A stretch of DNA of 64,000 nt from Collybia mongolica. Taxonomy: Eukaryota > Basidiomycota > Agaricomycetes > Agaricales > Clitocybaceae. A program made the position numbers and the translations under genes. A model generated the notes under the pieces. That model searched no databases. It was not told the DNA's origin and saw only the letters and a program-made list of their open reading frames with translations. The stretch lies in contig JAAXNY010000019.1 of the NCBI GenBank assembly GCA_013420905.1, forward strand, positions 1-64,000, given 5' to 3'. Below, piece after piece: positions 34,528 to 45,446 of the stretch. How positions within the stretch are numbered: the first letter of the stretch is position 1; the number at the start of each line of letters is the position of its first letter.

Positions 34528-35772
34528 TATCAACAATATTCAGCCATTTCCAGCAATGGCCAAGAGTAGGCAGCAGGGGTCATTATAAAAACAAGCACCT
34601 TGGACTGACAAACTCATATTACCAAATGGTTAATCTGCATGCTTTATGCACATGACATGTAACCTTGAGGCCTTGTATTTGACTCTCCAAAATATTGCAT
34701 TTTTGTGCATTAAATAAGCAATGGTAACTATGATTAAGTAAGCAATCTGGACAGTCTGCATAGACTTCATGAGGAGTTGTTCCAAACCAGGTCTGAGCAT
34801 CCAAGTAACAGCATGGATTTATGGACTTAGCTTTGACTTGGCTCAGATGCAGACTGCCAATTAAGCAGGGCTCCCTACCAAACAGGGTCTGAGCTCAGAC
34901 TGCAGACACCTGCATTTGTCTGTGTGGTCTGTGTGGCCCATATAGCTCAGCATAAAGTCCCCAGAGAAGCTACTGAGTTGGTTGTATATTTGGAATATAC
35001 AAATATGGATCTACATTTCCAAGTTTGTTAATTTTTTCACATAGTCCATCTCTGAGAGTCTCAGTCCCTACTTTACCAGCTGACTTGTTTTTAAGGGAAG
35101 TGCCTAGATATATATGGTTACCTTTTGTTGTTGGATATTTGTATAGGATCTATAAACACCAACTTCTATTGGCAATTCATATGCAGTTGCTTATATCATA
35201 CACCATGGATATGGGTGAAGTTGTAAGGGGATCACTTGTTTGTCCACATCTAGCCATCAGAATCACTATTGCACAGCTTGCATAGCCTCACTGTTATATC
35301 TATTATTCTGACACACACTGCTTTAACCCCTTGACAGATAGTAGTTTACTCTGGACTAACATATCACAGATGTATTGTTGCATCAGTAGAGTTACTGATA
35401 TCGGATTCTGTTGTTATTTGAGACATAAGTACAATGTACTGTATATAAGGTGCCCCTTCCTGAGGTCTTTACACTCCCCCACATCTTCCAGCAGATTCTG
35501 AGTGGAATCCTCAATTCTGACAGGAATCCGCTTGGATTCCTGTCAGAATTTTGGCTGCAGAGGTTATAGAAAATGGCTGTAAAAATTGACAAAAATTCCG
35601 AACGGATTCTGCTCAGATTCCAAGCGGAATGAAATTCCACAGGAATTCCGGCTTTGGAACACTGAAATTCTGACAGAGCCCACAGGAATTCTGGAGCTTT
35701 GTAGGGACATAATAGACGCGTTGTGGTCACGTGTTTGGTCACGTGACTTATCAGCCACCTCATTGATCAACA

Positions 35773-36525
35773 ATGGGCACATCATCAACCTCAACCACAC
35801 TGAGGCCCAGCACCCAGCACCCAGCAACCCAGCAAAAACTCTGCCAAATCACAATGTCAACCCGCAAAGCTGCCGCCACTGCTGCTGCTGCCAAAGCTGC
35901 TGAATGCCCAATGACAAGGAGCGGCCATGTCCGCGTGACGCCCCTGCCTTCCACCTGTGGTCACAAGCATGCCACCTAAGCGACCAACAAGGATGACAAA
36001 GCCCGCAAGTGCACAAAAGCCGCCACCACTGTCAAGGCAAGCGCTGCCAAGCCAAAGGCAGGGTGCATACCCGTTTGATGTCATTTTTTTTCTGTATCCA
36101 GCGTCACTCTGATCTCAACTAACAAAGCTGTTTCAGTATTAACTCAACGTACAAATTGTCTTCAACGTGGCCGATTACCCATCAACATCACCAATATTGT
36201 TGCAAGTCATAAATGTTACCAACCCCATATGCATGCACCAATATACTGTAACCACCCCAGACCTTGTTCGTATTGCGCGCTAGTGACTAATCATCAATGC
36301 ATTATGCCAGGACAGGTGTGGAAAAAGATTTGTTTAAAGATCAACCACCTCGCGCACTCGTTCAGTGAGTCACACTTCAACTTTGTCCCTTTTTTTACTA
36401 AATTGCACTTTCCACAGCAAGCACACATCCGTTTACCACAACCAGGCCATTTCCTAAATGCCATTGATGACCTCTACCTGGACATATGTCCTTTTTGTCA
36501 TATGGTTCCCTGTGCATCTGCCTAG
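35773..36525 (+). CDS. Cys/His-rich hypothetical gene inside the TIR element (right arm)
   Basis: The forward copy of the gene at 22016-22770. ATG at 35773 or the later in-frame MSTRKAAATAAAAK start. Coding-like blocks at 36150-36365 and 36420-36525 are joined by a GTGAGT...TTCCACAG intron. The link from the first block to these is uncertain because short frames and stops intervene. Function unknown. Confidence 0.3.
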
Positions 36526-36869
36526 GTGCATTCTTGGCCATTATTCCATAACTTGTCATTTTGAGCACCCCATTATCGTTCCTGCACCGTTCAGCAAAGC
36601 GCTGACAGTTCCTAAACATCCCGCCTAGTGTCTACATGGCCATACCAGCCATTCGAGAAACGATGGCTTGTACCCCATACAATGTATGTACCTCCTCGTC
36701 ATCTACCCCTACCTTCATCTTGTTAACTGATATACCAATGCCATGTTCTTTACAGGTATGACTAACGTTCCTCATCATCCTATGTCTCCCTAAGCCAGAC
36801 GTTAAGCATGTGGGATGTGCGGTGTCCCGGGAGCGGCCCTAGGTGAGTAAGTCCTCACTTCATCTCCTC

Positions 36870-37500
36870 ACCAATCATTTTGCTCATTGTGTGCCGAGTT
36901 CTGGGCCATTTAGAAAAACGCCTAGGGTTCCTGAGTGCGCTGAACTCTCTATTTCTTGACGTCCCATGCGCACAATGAACGATTGATTTTGTCATATGCC
37001 AAGTTAGTGCCTCCTCATCACCCTGCCCCATAAACTCAAATTTTTATTGCAAGACAACCGCTGATCTGTATGGCATAACGCCTGGTGTTCCTGGATGCGT
37101 TACTATTTCTCTATTGAATGACCGCACGCTTGTCACGGTTTGTGCCTTTGTTTCATATGGTGAGTGCCTTCTCTTCATCCTGGCCCTATAAATTTGTTTT
37201 TTTTATTGCATGACAACCGTCGAACCGTATGCGCCAAGGGAGGGTGTTTCTGAGAGCGTTCATGGTTCTCTTTTGATTGACCACACCTCTTTCCCGATGC
37301 GCTTCGCCGTTGCATATGGTGAGTACCTGCTCTTACCTGCCACTAACTGTAACCAACTAATTTAATTAACTGCAAGATGACCGCTCAACGACACATCCCG
37401 AGCCTGGGCGTTTCTGAAAGCATACACTCTGCCCTTTCAACTGACCATTCTCTTTTCAGGGTGTGCATCTTGCTTGCATATGGTCAGTGTAGGTTGAGAT
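36870..37500 (+). repeat. Tandem ~160-bp repeat units (right arm)
   Basis: Unit starts at 37054, 37213 and 37377 (periods 159 and 164), with a degenerate first unit near 36895. Each full unit has a 35-codon open block ending in a (C/G)ATATG box followed by GTGAGT-like sequence. The three blocks share GVPGCV/GVSESV and a LL-DH/LS-TDH core. The linkers end TTGCAAG or TTGCATG. This could be an array of duplicated exons or a tandem repeat with a frame kept by chance. Confidence 0.6.
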
Positions 37501-37973
37501 GTATTTTTAGCAATGTATTTTTTTTTGGGGCACTACTTGATATCATACTCTGTTCTTACTTTTAATTAAGATCACTTTGAGGTTGTGTTTGAGTGTGAGA
37601 GTGATGGTGGATGTGTGATGTGTCTGATCTGTAAGTGAGGTGCACGACTTTTGGTTGGAGTCCAAAATGTTAGATATACTATTGACTTTATTGACTGTTT
37701 TGACTTAAAACTTATGAATTCTGATCAGAATCCGAGCAGAATGTTGCGGAATTCCTTTGAGAATTTTCTTCTTCCACACTTTGTAAGAAATCCCTCAAAA
37801 TTCTGCGGAATTCTGATGATTCTGATCGGAATATTGCAGAATTCCTCAAAGGAATTTTCTGTTTTAAAACTTTCTCAAAATCCTCCTGCATTCCTCTGGA
37901 TTCCGATCGGAATCCTCTGCAGGATGTGGGGGAGTGTGAAGTACTGCCCTTCCTCTCCATGGAAGGGCACCTT

Positions 37974-38700
37974 TGCAATAGACTTGGGCTGCATCCTCTA
38001 CTCATAGTCAAGCCTCTAGTGCTCTATGCTCATCCCTTCCCTGCATGGTTATTCATACTGTGTATACTGCTCCCTGTCTGAGCCTCTTGGCAACATGACC
38101 CCTTACAGAAGTGCAACAAGTAGTTGGCAAGCTCAAATGTGTGGTCATATTACATCTTCATGTTGTGTATCCATCAGGCCTTCCATGATGTCAAGCTACT
38201 CCCTGTACCCTACAATCTAATTCTAGGACAATGCCTGACAAGTGTTCCAGAACCAAACTTATCAACAACAAAAAGTAATATAAAGTTGAAGAGATTCTGG
38301 ATAGCTAGTTCTATTGCAACAATCTGGTTCTAGAAATATAAAGAAAAGTTAATCAAAAACAAAACATAAGGACTCGTATCTGCCAGTAATGGCCCTCTAC
38401 CTCAAGTTACATACAATGGGTTATTGAGATAACAGACAAGTTTGATAAGCATGATGAAGATGAACCCAAACCTGATGGCCATGTGGGTTTACATATTGTA
38501 ATCTGTATGAGCATGGATGGAAGTTGATGTCTGGCACACACACAGTACATTCAAAGTGATATCAGTTTCAAGCAAGTAGTTGATTACTATGAGTTCAGAA
38601 TGGCTTGTGTGAATCACCTCAATAATACAAGTATGCTCACAAATTTTGCTTTTGAGATTTTCTAAATTCTCTTCAGTTCATAGGTGTTGTATTTTGTCAA
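37974..38700. other. Unassigned spacer (right arm)
   Basis: AT-rich, CpG-poor, with no supported gene; the mirror is 19841-20567. Short frames such as 38026-38220 carry no motif. Confidence 0.4.
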
Positions 38701-38979
38701 GTGTATCTTACATTGCCAGACAGCCGTAGCCCATTATCAGATCTTTCAAGAAATTAAACAAATTGTGTTACTGGACACTGGTAGAACACTGCAGTGGTGT
38801 CATCTTCATGTGTGCACCACTGACAAAGCACCCTATGGCATGATCCTCCAATAGGCAGTGGATCAGCATGGTGGTCAGGCAAAGGGTCTGTTAACTTCTA
38901 AGTCAGATGATCAATGTCACTAATGCATGTAGCTGTTACAATAGGACTTAGGCTGCATTTACAAGTGCTCACACAACAA

Positions 38980-40000
38980 CTCCCAGGGAGGATGGACCTT
39001 CACAAGCCCCATTGTCTTCTCTCATGCCTTAGTATATGATGAACACCTCCACAAACTATTATGGCTTTGTATTCTTCACATGATACACAACATCAGAGCT
39101 GTGCAGTAACAAATGAGGTCTGTTATCTCATGTGGAGCCTCATCTGCATGACACATGGCAACTGGGACAAAAAATTGGCAGAGATCAAGCAGCTTGGTGG
39201 GAAAGCTGGTACAGGTATGTGTTCTATGCCACTTTGAAAAATAATAGGCTGAGTGCAAATTAATAAAGATTGGGTGAATGACAAGGTTCAAAGCAAATTT
39301 GCCTTCCAGGCTCTATTCTGGGAGAAAATCCATATTCCAGCACTAATCTGGAAGGCTAGGGATGCTAATACCAACCTATTTGAAAGTGTTCATGCCAATG
39401 TAAATTGGGAGGGTGTCTACTGTACTTTGGTTAGGGGCCTCAAAAAAGGGCAAGCCTTCAGTCAAATCAAGATGAAGACTCTCAAGGTATGTTGTCTAGT
39501 GTTGAATTCAATCCACCAGCTCATCCTTGCATGTAGGCATTCAAAACATTAGGAATTCAACTAAGCAATCAATGAGATAACATACAAGAGAATGTGACAA
39601 AAGGAGTGAAGCAAATTTAAGCTCTTTTAAATAAACATGCTTCCATCCCATGCTGATTGTCTGAGTTGTCAAAGTTACTAGTCATCATAATCAGCTCATG
39701 GTGGAGGACAGTAAGATCCTTGCTCACAATAAAAAAGTTCATGTTGTGTTGGATGTTCTGAAGAAAAAGATAAACACTGTGTATATTCACAAGAGTACCC
39801 TTTGCACTATTAACACAGTTCTCAAGTGTGATCAATACAATAAACAGTTGTCAGTATTGAGAAATGCAGAGAAGGCATGCGATGAGTCTCAAGCAAAGTA
39901 TAACAAGACCCTGGAATCTGGAGTTGCGTTCATGGGTTTGAGGTCAATGAAGGTCCCTGTAACAGCAACAAGCACTATTAGCACTTCAGATCATTTATAA
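38980..40000 (+). pseudogene. Decayed Agaricomycete multicopy repeat gene (right arm)
   Basis: Pieces: GGWTFTSPIVFSHALVYDEH, LHKLLWLCILHMIHNIRAV, then after a frame change NEVCYLMWSLICMTHGNWDK. A GTATGT intron follows, then WVNDKVQSKFAFQALFWEK (39253-39490), a gap, and the C-terminal coil 39698-40000. A further upstream block (38740-38890) reads LQWCHLHVCTTDKAPYGMIL and VDQHGGQAKG with stops. This order matches a very abundant uncharacterised Agaricomycete family I recall, probably transposon-derived; that link is unverified. Confidence 0.5.
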
Positions 40001-40272
40001 TATACCATCTTTCTTGAAATAAATGTCAGATAACTGGTCAAAAAAATGTTGTGTTTATTTGGGCTTTGAACCCTGCCATGACAAACAAAATCACTCCCAC
40101 TACCCTTTTGTCACAACTGGCACTCATGCTTTGTAAATTGGACTTGAAGGGAATTTGATTAATTGTTTGGTGAGCACCTCTCTGAATGAGAAGTTGACCC
40201 AGAGGCAAAATAAGTTTTACTAGAACCACTCCCTAAGTCTGTGGCCTTCAAGAAACTCTTCTGCCCTGTTCA

Positions 40273-41624
40273 ATGCTTTTCAACCCACTCCAACCCCAGA
40301 TAAAATGGCCAACCTCACCAGACCATTGGATCATGTTACTGCTGTTGACAGTTTTCTTCTCCTACCCCATGTCATGCTCACAGGCCCATACTACTGCTAC
40401 TACACCTGGCCCTTTTGATGACTGCATTGAAGTGCAGAAAGGAAGTACTGAACTTGTTATCTATAGTCCACTTGCCCAGCAAATCATGACCATCACATGG
40501 GACACTTTGTTTTCTCTCCTTTATGTGAATGCAGCTTATTGTTGATTTCTAAACAGGCCCATGCACAATGGTCAGTGTATTGTACCTTCAGGAATCAAGG
40601 CATGGCTACAACACCATGGCTTACATTGGCTGTGCTTCTGCAGCCTCATATCAGGCCAGACTTCATCATCACAATTTGTTGAGTCAATGGGCAGCAATGT
40701 GCTTGTATTCTGCCATGACAACATTTCAAAATGTCACTTTTACCATGTGTTCCAATTAATATTTGTGGTTCTGGCCTGACACTAACATTATTTATTCCAG
40801 TCAACCTTTGACACTCTTTTCAAGTGCACTTCTTGAATCTGATTACCACCACCTTCCCACTCTTGGTATGCAAGCAACGTTAGATTTGACACCTTTTTTT
40901 TTTTGATTATTGGATGTTTTTTAGGTACTGGTTATGAGCCTGTGATGGATGAGTTACTCCAGGCATTTACACTACAGAACTTCCTTGTTAGTGAAGTGGG
41001 TCCCCACTTTGAAGGTTACTGTGGAGAGCACCTCTCCAGTTCTGGTGATGAGATAATACAGATGAGTGGCTCATCTATTCCATTGAGTAGAGCACAAAGG
41101 AGGGTGCATGTTCCCTTCAGTGAGTATTCATCAAACACTATTGTTTTTGTGGCACAACTGAACTTCCATTTTTATCCAACAGCCCCCTACCATGCCTTGG
41201 CTGCTCTCAGCAAACTACAAACCAAGCTGGACCTCAATTTGCATACCCCACCTTTCAAATCACCATCATGGTGAATTTCTGCAGCCCTCCATTGTTGCCA
41301 CAACATGACACCTCCCAAAATCATTCTTCCTCCTTGCCCAGCCAATATTGTTGGACCAGCTTATACAAGGATCCAACGTAAGAATCCAGTGCTTGCTCTT
41401 CAACTGCCCCATTGTCTACATCCCATCATCCAACACCTTCATTGTTATCACACACAACTGCTAACAAGGAACATCTCCTACACCACCTTCAAGATGGAGA
41501 AGGTATAACAAACCAAGAATGGGAAGGGCTTATTGAACAATGTTTCACATGCAAATTATTTTTTAGCCACCATGGTCTTGCAAGTCACCTCCCTTTCTGT
41601 GTTGATCTTATAGACTCAGATTAG
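40273..41624 (+). pseudogene. Multi-exon gene remnant with CxxC-H-C finger (right arm)
   Basis: The forward copy of 16917-18268. Pieces at 40273-40545, 40561-40779, 40926-41274 and 41305-41624; the last ends with the CFTCKLFF...HLPFC finger 100 bp before the LTR. Confidence 0.3.
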
Positions 41625-41723
41625 TCAGTATTTCATGATAGTTTTGGTGTAGATATAAGTATTGTATATAAAATCAATAACTGTTGGTAAATAGTGCTGC
41701 CGCAGTTCGGTTCTGAACCGCAG

Positions 41724-42942
41724 TGAAAGGGGGCTCCTGGGCTATAAGTGTGCTGATGCTATGAAATGTAATCTCTTACACACACACACACACCAAACCT
41801 AACAATCAACACACAAACAGTAGGAATTGCCTGTTTTGTGTTCGGGTTCAAGTGCTTAGAAGCACTAAGCTTTGAATAGTACTAGCCAAAGCTCTTTCCA
41901 ATGATCTCTCGACAGGTTTGATTCAGACAAAGCTTCAACACAAGTTTAAAACTTGCTAGGTATATTTGTAATATCTCTCAATCCAATAGACTGAGTACCA
42001 AGTGTACATTCAATTATTAATGATCCCAAGCAGATCTATAAGTCCAAGCGACTTATTAAACAAACAGTGCCAAGTGCACTAAGGCCAAGTGCCTAGTAAT
42101 TCCAACGGACAATGTGGTACTAAGTTCCAAGTGAACTAAGACTCTTCAATTCTGTGATCTCTTCAAACAATTCCAATCAAGACAACTTTGAAGCAATCTG
42201 AGCCTTAATTCAGGCATGCAATAGTGTTTTAACAAATGTGATTTGTGTACTCTATAGTAGCGCAAAGTGGTGGCAAGATTCCTTGCCTTTGTGCTACTCA
42301 TCTACAGTCTATTTATAGTGTACAAACTAAATATCATACGGAATTGTAAATTTTATATGGAACTGCGCTCCCCCATGCCAAGGATCTGTATTTAATGCTG
42401 ACACGTCCTCTATGACTTGGTGCACATGCCATATGTGCCAATTATGCCGTTTACTGGTTACTTATCAAATATTGAAAGAGCTGGCTAAACTCTTATCAAG
42501 TCCCGACTGCGTGCTTTGTTATTTAAAACAGCACGGTGCTGTCATTTACTTCTCCTGATTGTCCCGGTTGTTATTCATGGTGTCCTGTCTCTTCCAGTAG
42601 TTAACACCAAGTGCCCCTGACTAGGATCGGGTTGTGCAAGTCCCGAATTTACAATTACTTCTCCTATTAATGATGATCCCCGGACTAATGATATCATACT
42701 ACAATGGTTACTTATGAACTAAGATACCAAGGTTGTAACCGGGCATGGTGAATAGGACTAATAATAGACTGTACTCATAGTCCTCTGTACTGATAGTGTA
42801 TTATCCATTAGACTAGTTCACTCTGATTAGCTGTCTTGGAGCTCGACTCTAATCCTTTATTACTGTTTACTTGGTTATTAGAAATGATATTAATAGCCTT
42901 ACTTGTTGACTTTATAAGTGCAAACAATTTCAGGCCCTATCA
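41724..42942 (-). repeat. LTR, right palindrome copy
   Basis: Mirror of 15599-16817. It is followed at 42943 by the PPT complement TCTCCCCCACACC and by the 5' half of cargo gene A, so it is the 3' LTR of the truncated right-arm element. Confidence 0.9.
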
Positions 42943-42955
42943 TCTCCCCCACACC
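42943..42955 (-). promoter_or_regulatory. Polypurine tract (right palindrome copy)
   Basis: Minus strand GGTGTGGGGGAGA directly preceding LTR TGATAG, identical to the left-arm PPT. Confidence 0.7.
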
Positions 42956-43393
42956 ACAAATGTAGACTGTCCTCAGTCTCTCTTTGCTGGCATGTTAGTC
43001 CAATACTTCGGGTCTGCATGCATCTAATCATTCAGTACAAGGTCACAACGGTTCCCACTTTTAGACAGGTAGGCGCGCGATGTCGGGATCAAGTCCAGAG
43101 GTCTACTTTCCATCAGGATCATGACAGTTATATATGTCTCCTGAGAGAGTACTTGACATTCGGACATCGCTTTACAGATATTTCAGTCATCTGAGCATTT
43201 CTCTCATTATGTTTCTGACACTTCAGCAAGAGATTGGTGCTCCTGCTTGTCTTTTAGAGCTTTGCAATGCAGGGTTGTGCGTTTTAAAAAGCTCTCACTT
43301 TTGCTAAGTTTTAGACAATTTGGACTTTACAGCCCATTTCTAAATTTCTTTGCTATTCGCATTGCTCAAATGCTCCAACTCTTTTAAACAAAT

Positions 43394-43780
43394 ATGTCTT
43401 CCACTTCCACTTCTGCCATGGCTCATGCTCTGCGCTCACCTTCCATGCTGTCCCTTTTGCTTTCCACTGCAATTTTACTGACTGAGGGCCGTTCCCCCGC
43501 TATGGTCTATGTGGACCAGCCCATCCCTTCGTTTTCCGATCTCCTTGAAGATGCCAAGGGCGACGTCTTTGTTGCCATGGAGCAAGGGTGGATCATTATG
43601 GCCGAGGAGCTCGTGCCCTGTATGGACCATCAGGGCCCCCTTGACCTTGACAATTTAATTGACTTCATTGATCACTGCTCCTTGCTCATCGTACGCCCAT
43701 CTTTTACTTGTTAACACCTTTTGCTAAATTACTTATTTACTGGTCTCAGGATGCCATCACTGGCATGGTCCATGGCGCGT
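43394..43780 (+). pseudogene. Antisense cargo gene A, right palindrome copy (5' part only)
   Basis: Exon 1 from ATG 43394, first intron, and the start of exon 2 (DAITGMVHGA). It is cut at ...CATGGCGCGT by the LTR of copy R. The protein differs from the left-arm copy at a few positions in exon 1 (for example MAEELVPC versus MAEELMPR), from transitions mostly at CpG. Confidence 0.82.
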
Positions 43781-44996
43781 TGAAAGGGGGCTCCTGGGCT
43801 ATAAGTGCGCTGATGCTATGAAATGTAATCTCTTACACACACACACCAAACCTAACAATCAACACACGAACAGTAGGAATCGCCTGTTTTGAGTTCGGGT
43901 TCAAGTGCTTAGAAGCACTAAGCTTTGAATAGTACTAGCCAAAGCCCTTTCCAATGATCTCTCAATGGGTTTGTTTTAGACAAAAGCTTCAACACAGGTT
44001 TAAAAACCTGCTAGGTATATTTATAATATCTCTCAATCCAATAGACTGAGTACCAAGTGTATGTTCAATTATTAATGATCCCAAGCGGATCTATAAGTCC
44101 AAGCGACTTATCAAACAATACAGTGCCAAGTGCACTAAGGCCAAGTGCCTAGTAATTCCAACGGACAATACGGTACTAAGTTCCAAGTGAACTAAGTTTC
44201 TTTAATTCTGTAGTTCTTCAATCAATTCCAATCAAGACACGTTGAAGCAATCTGATCCTTAATTCGGGCACGCAATAGTGTTTTAACAAATGTGATTTGT
44301 ATACTCTATAGTCGCGCGAAGTGGGGGCAAGATTCCTTGCCTTAGTGCTACTCATCTACAGTCTATTTATAGTGTACAAACTAAATATCATATGGAATTG
44401 TAATTTTTACACGGAACCGCGCTCCCGCGTGCCAAGGATCTGTATTCAATGCTGATGCGTCCTCTACAACTTGGCGCGCGCGCCATGCATGCCAATTATG
44501 CCGTTTACTGGTTACTTATCAAATATTGAAAGAGCTGGCTAAACTCTTATCAAGTCACGACCGTGCGCTTTGTTATTTAAAACAGCACGGCGCTGTCATT
44601 TACTCCTCCTGATTGTCCCGGTTGCTATTCACGGGGTCCCGTCACTTCCGGTAGTTAACACCAAGTACCCCTGACTAGGATCGGGTTGTGCAAGTCCCGA
44701 ATTTACAATTACTTCTCCTATTAATGATGATCCCCGGACTAATGATATCATACTACAACGGTTACTTATGAACTAAGACACCGAGGTTGTAACCGGGCAT
44801 GGTGAATAGGACTAATAATAGACCGTACTCATAGTCCTCTGTACTGATAGTGTATTATCCATTAGACTAGTTCACTCTGATTAGCTGTCTTGGAGCTCGA
44901 CTCTAATCCTTTATTACCGTTTACTTGGTTATTAGAAATGATACTAATAGCCTTACTTGTCGACTTTATAAGTGCAAACAATTTCGGGCCCTATCA
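43781..44996 (-). repeat. LTR (3' LTR of copy R)
   Basis: 1,216 bp, clean TG...CA ends, closest to the copy L LTR. The clean terminus at 43781 argues for a retrotransposition boundary rather than a simple tandem duplication of 41724-43780. Confidence 0.92.
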
Positions 44997-45009
44997 TCTC
45001 CCCCATACC
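44997..45009 (-). promoter_or_regulatory. Polypurine tract (copy R)
   Basis: Minus strand GGTATGGGGGAGA immediately before the LTR start TGATAG. Confidence 0.72.
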
Positions 45010-45446
45010 ACAAATGTAGACTGTCCTCAGTCTCTCTTTGCCGGCATGTTGGTCCAATACTTCGGGTCTGCACGCGTCTAATCTTTTAGTACAAGGTTAC
45101 AACGGTTCTGCTTTTAGACAGGTAGGCGCGCGATGTTGGGATTGAGCCCAGAGGTTTACTTCCCATCAGGATCGTGACAGTTATATACGTCTCCTGAGAG
45201 AATACTTGACATTCGGACATCGCTTTACAAATATTTCAGTCATCTGAACCTTTCTCTCGTTATGTTTCTGACACTTCAGCAAGAGATCAGTACTCCTGCT
45301 TGTCCTTTAGAACTTCGCAATGCAGGGTTGTGCGTTTTAAAAAGCTCGCGCCTTTGCTAAGTTTCAGACAATTTGGACTTTACAGCCCATTTCTAAATTT
45401 CTTTGCTATTCGCATTGCTCAAACGCTCCAACTTCTCTAAACCAAT

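Larger units (their letters stand above)
35447..37973. mobile_element. 2.5-kb element with terminal inverted repeats (right arm)
   Basis: Mirror of 20568-23095. Ends are AAGGTGCCCC (35447) and GGGCACCTT (37973), with self-complementary subterminal repeats at 35497-35700 and 37710-37918. Confidence 0.55.
29286..43780 (-). repeat. Right arm of giant palindrome
   Basis: Inverted copy of 14761-29256. It ends exactly where the LTR of copy R begins at 43781, inside cargo gene A. On the left the homologous gene A sequence continues beyond the mirror point, so the arm was probably longer before copy R inserted. Confidence 0.95.
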
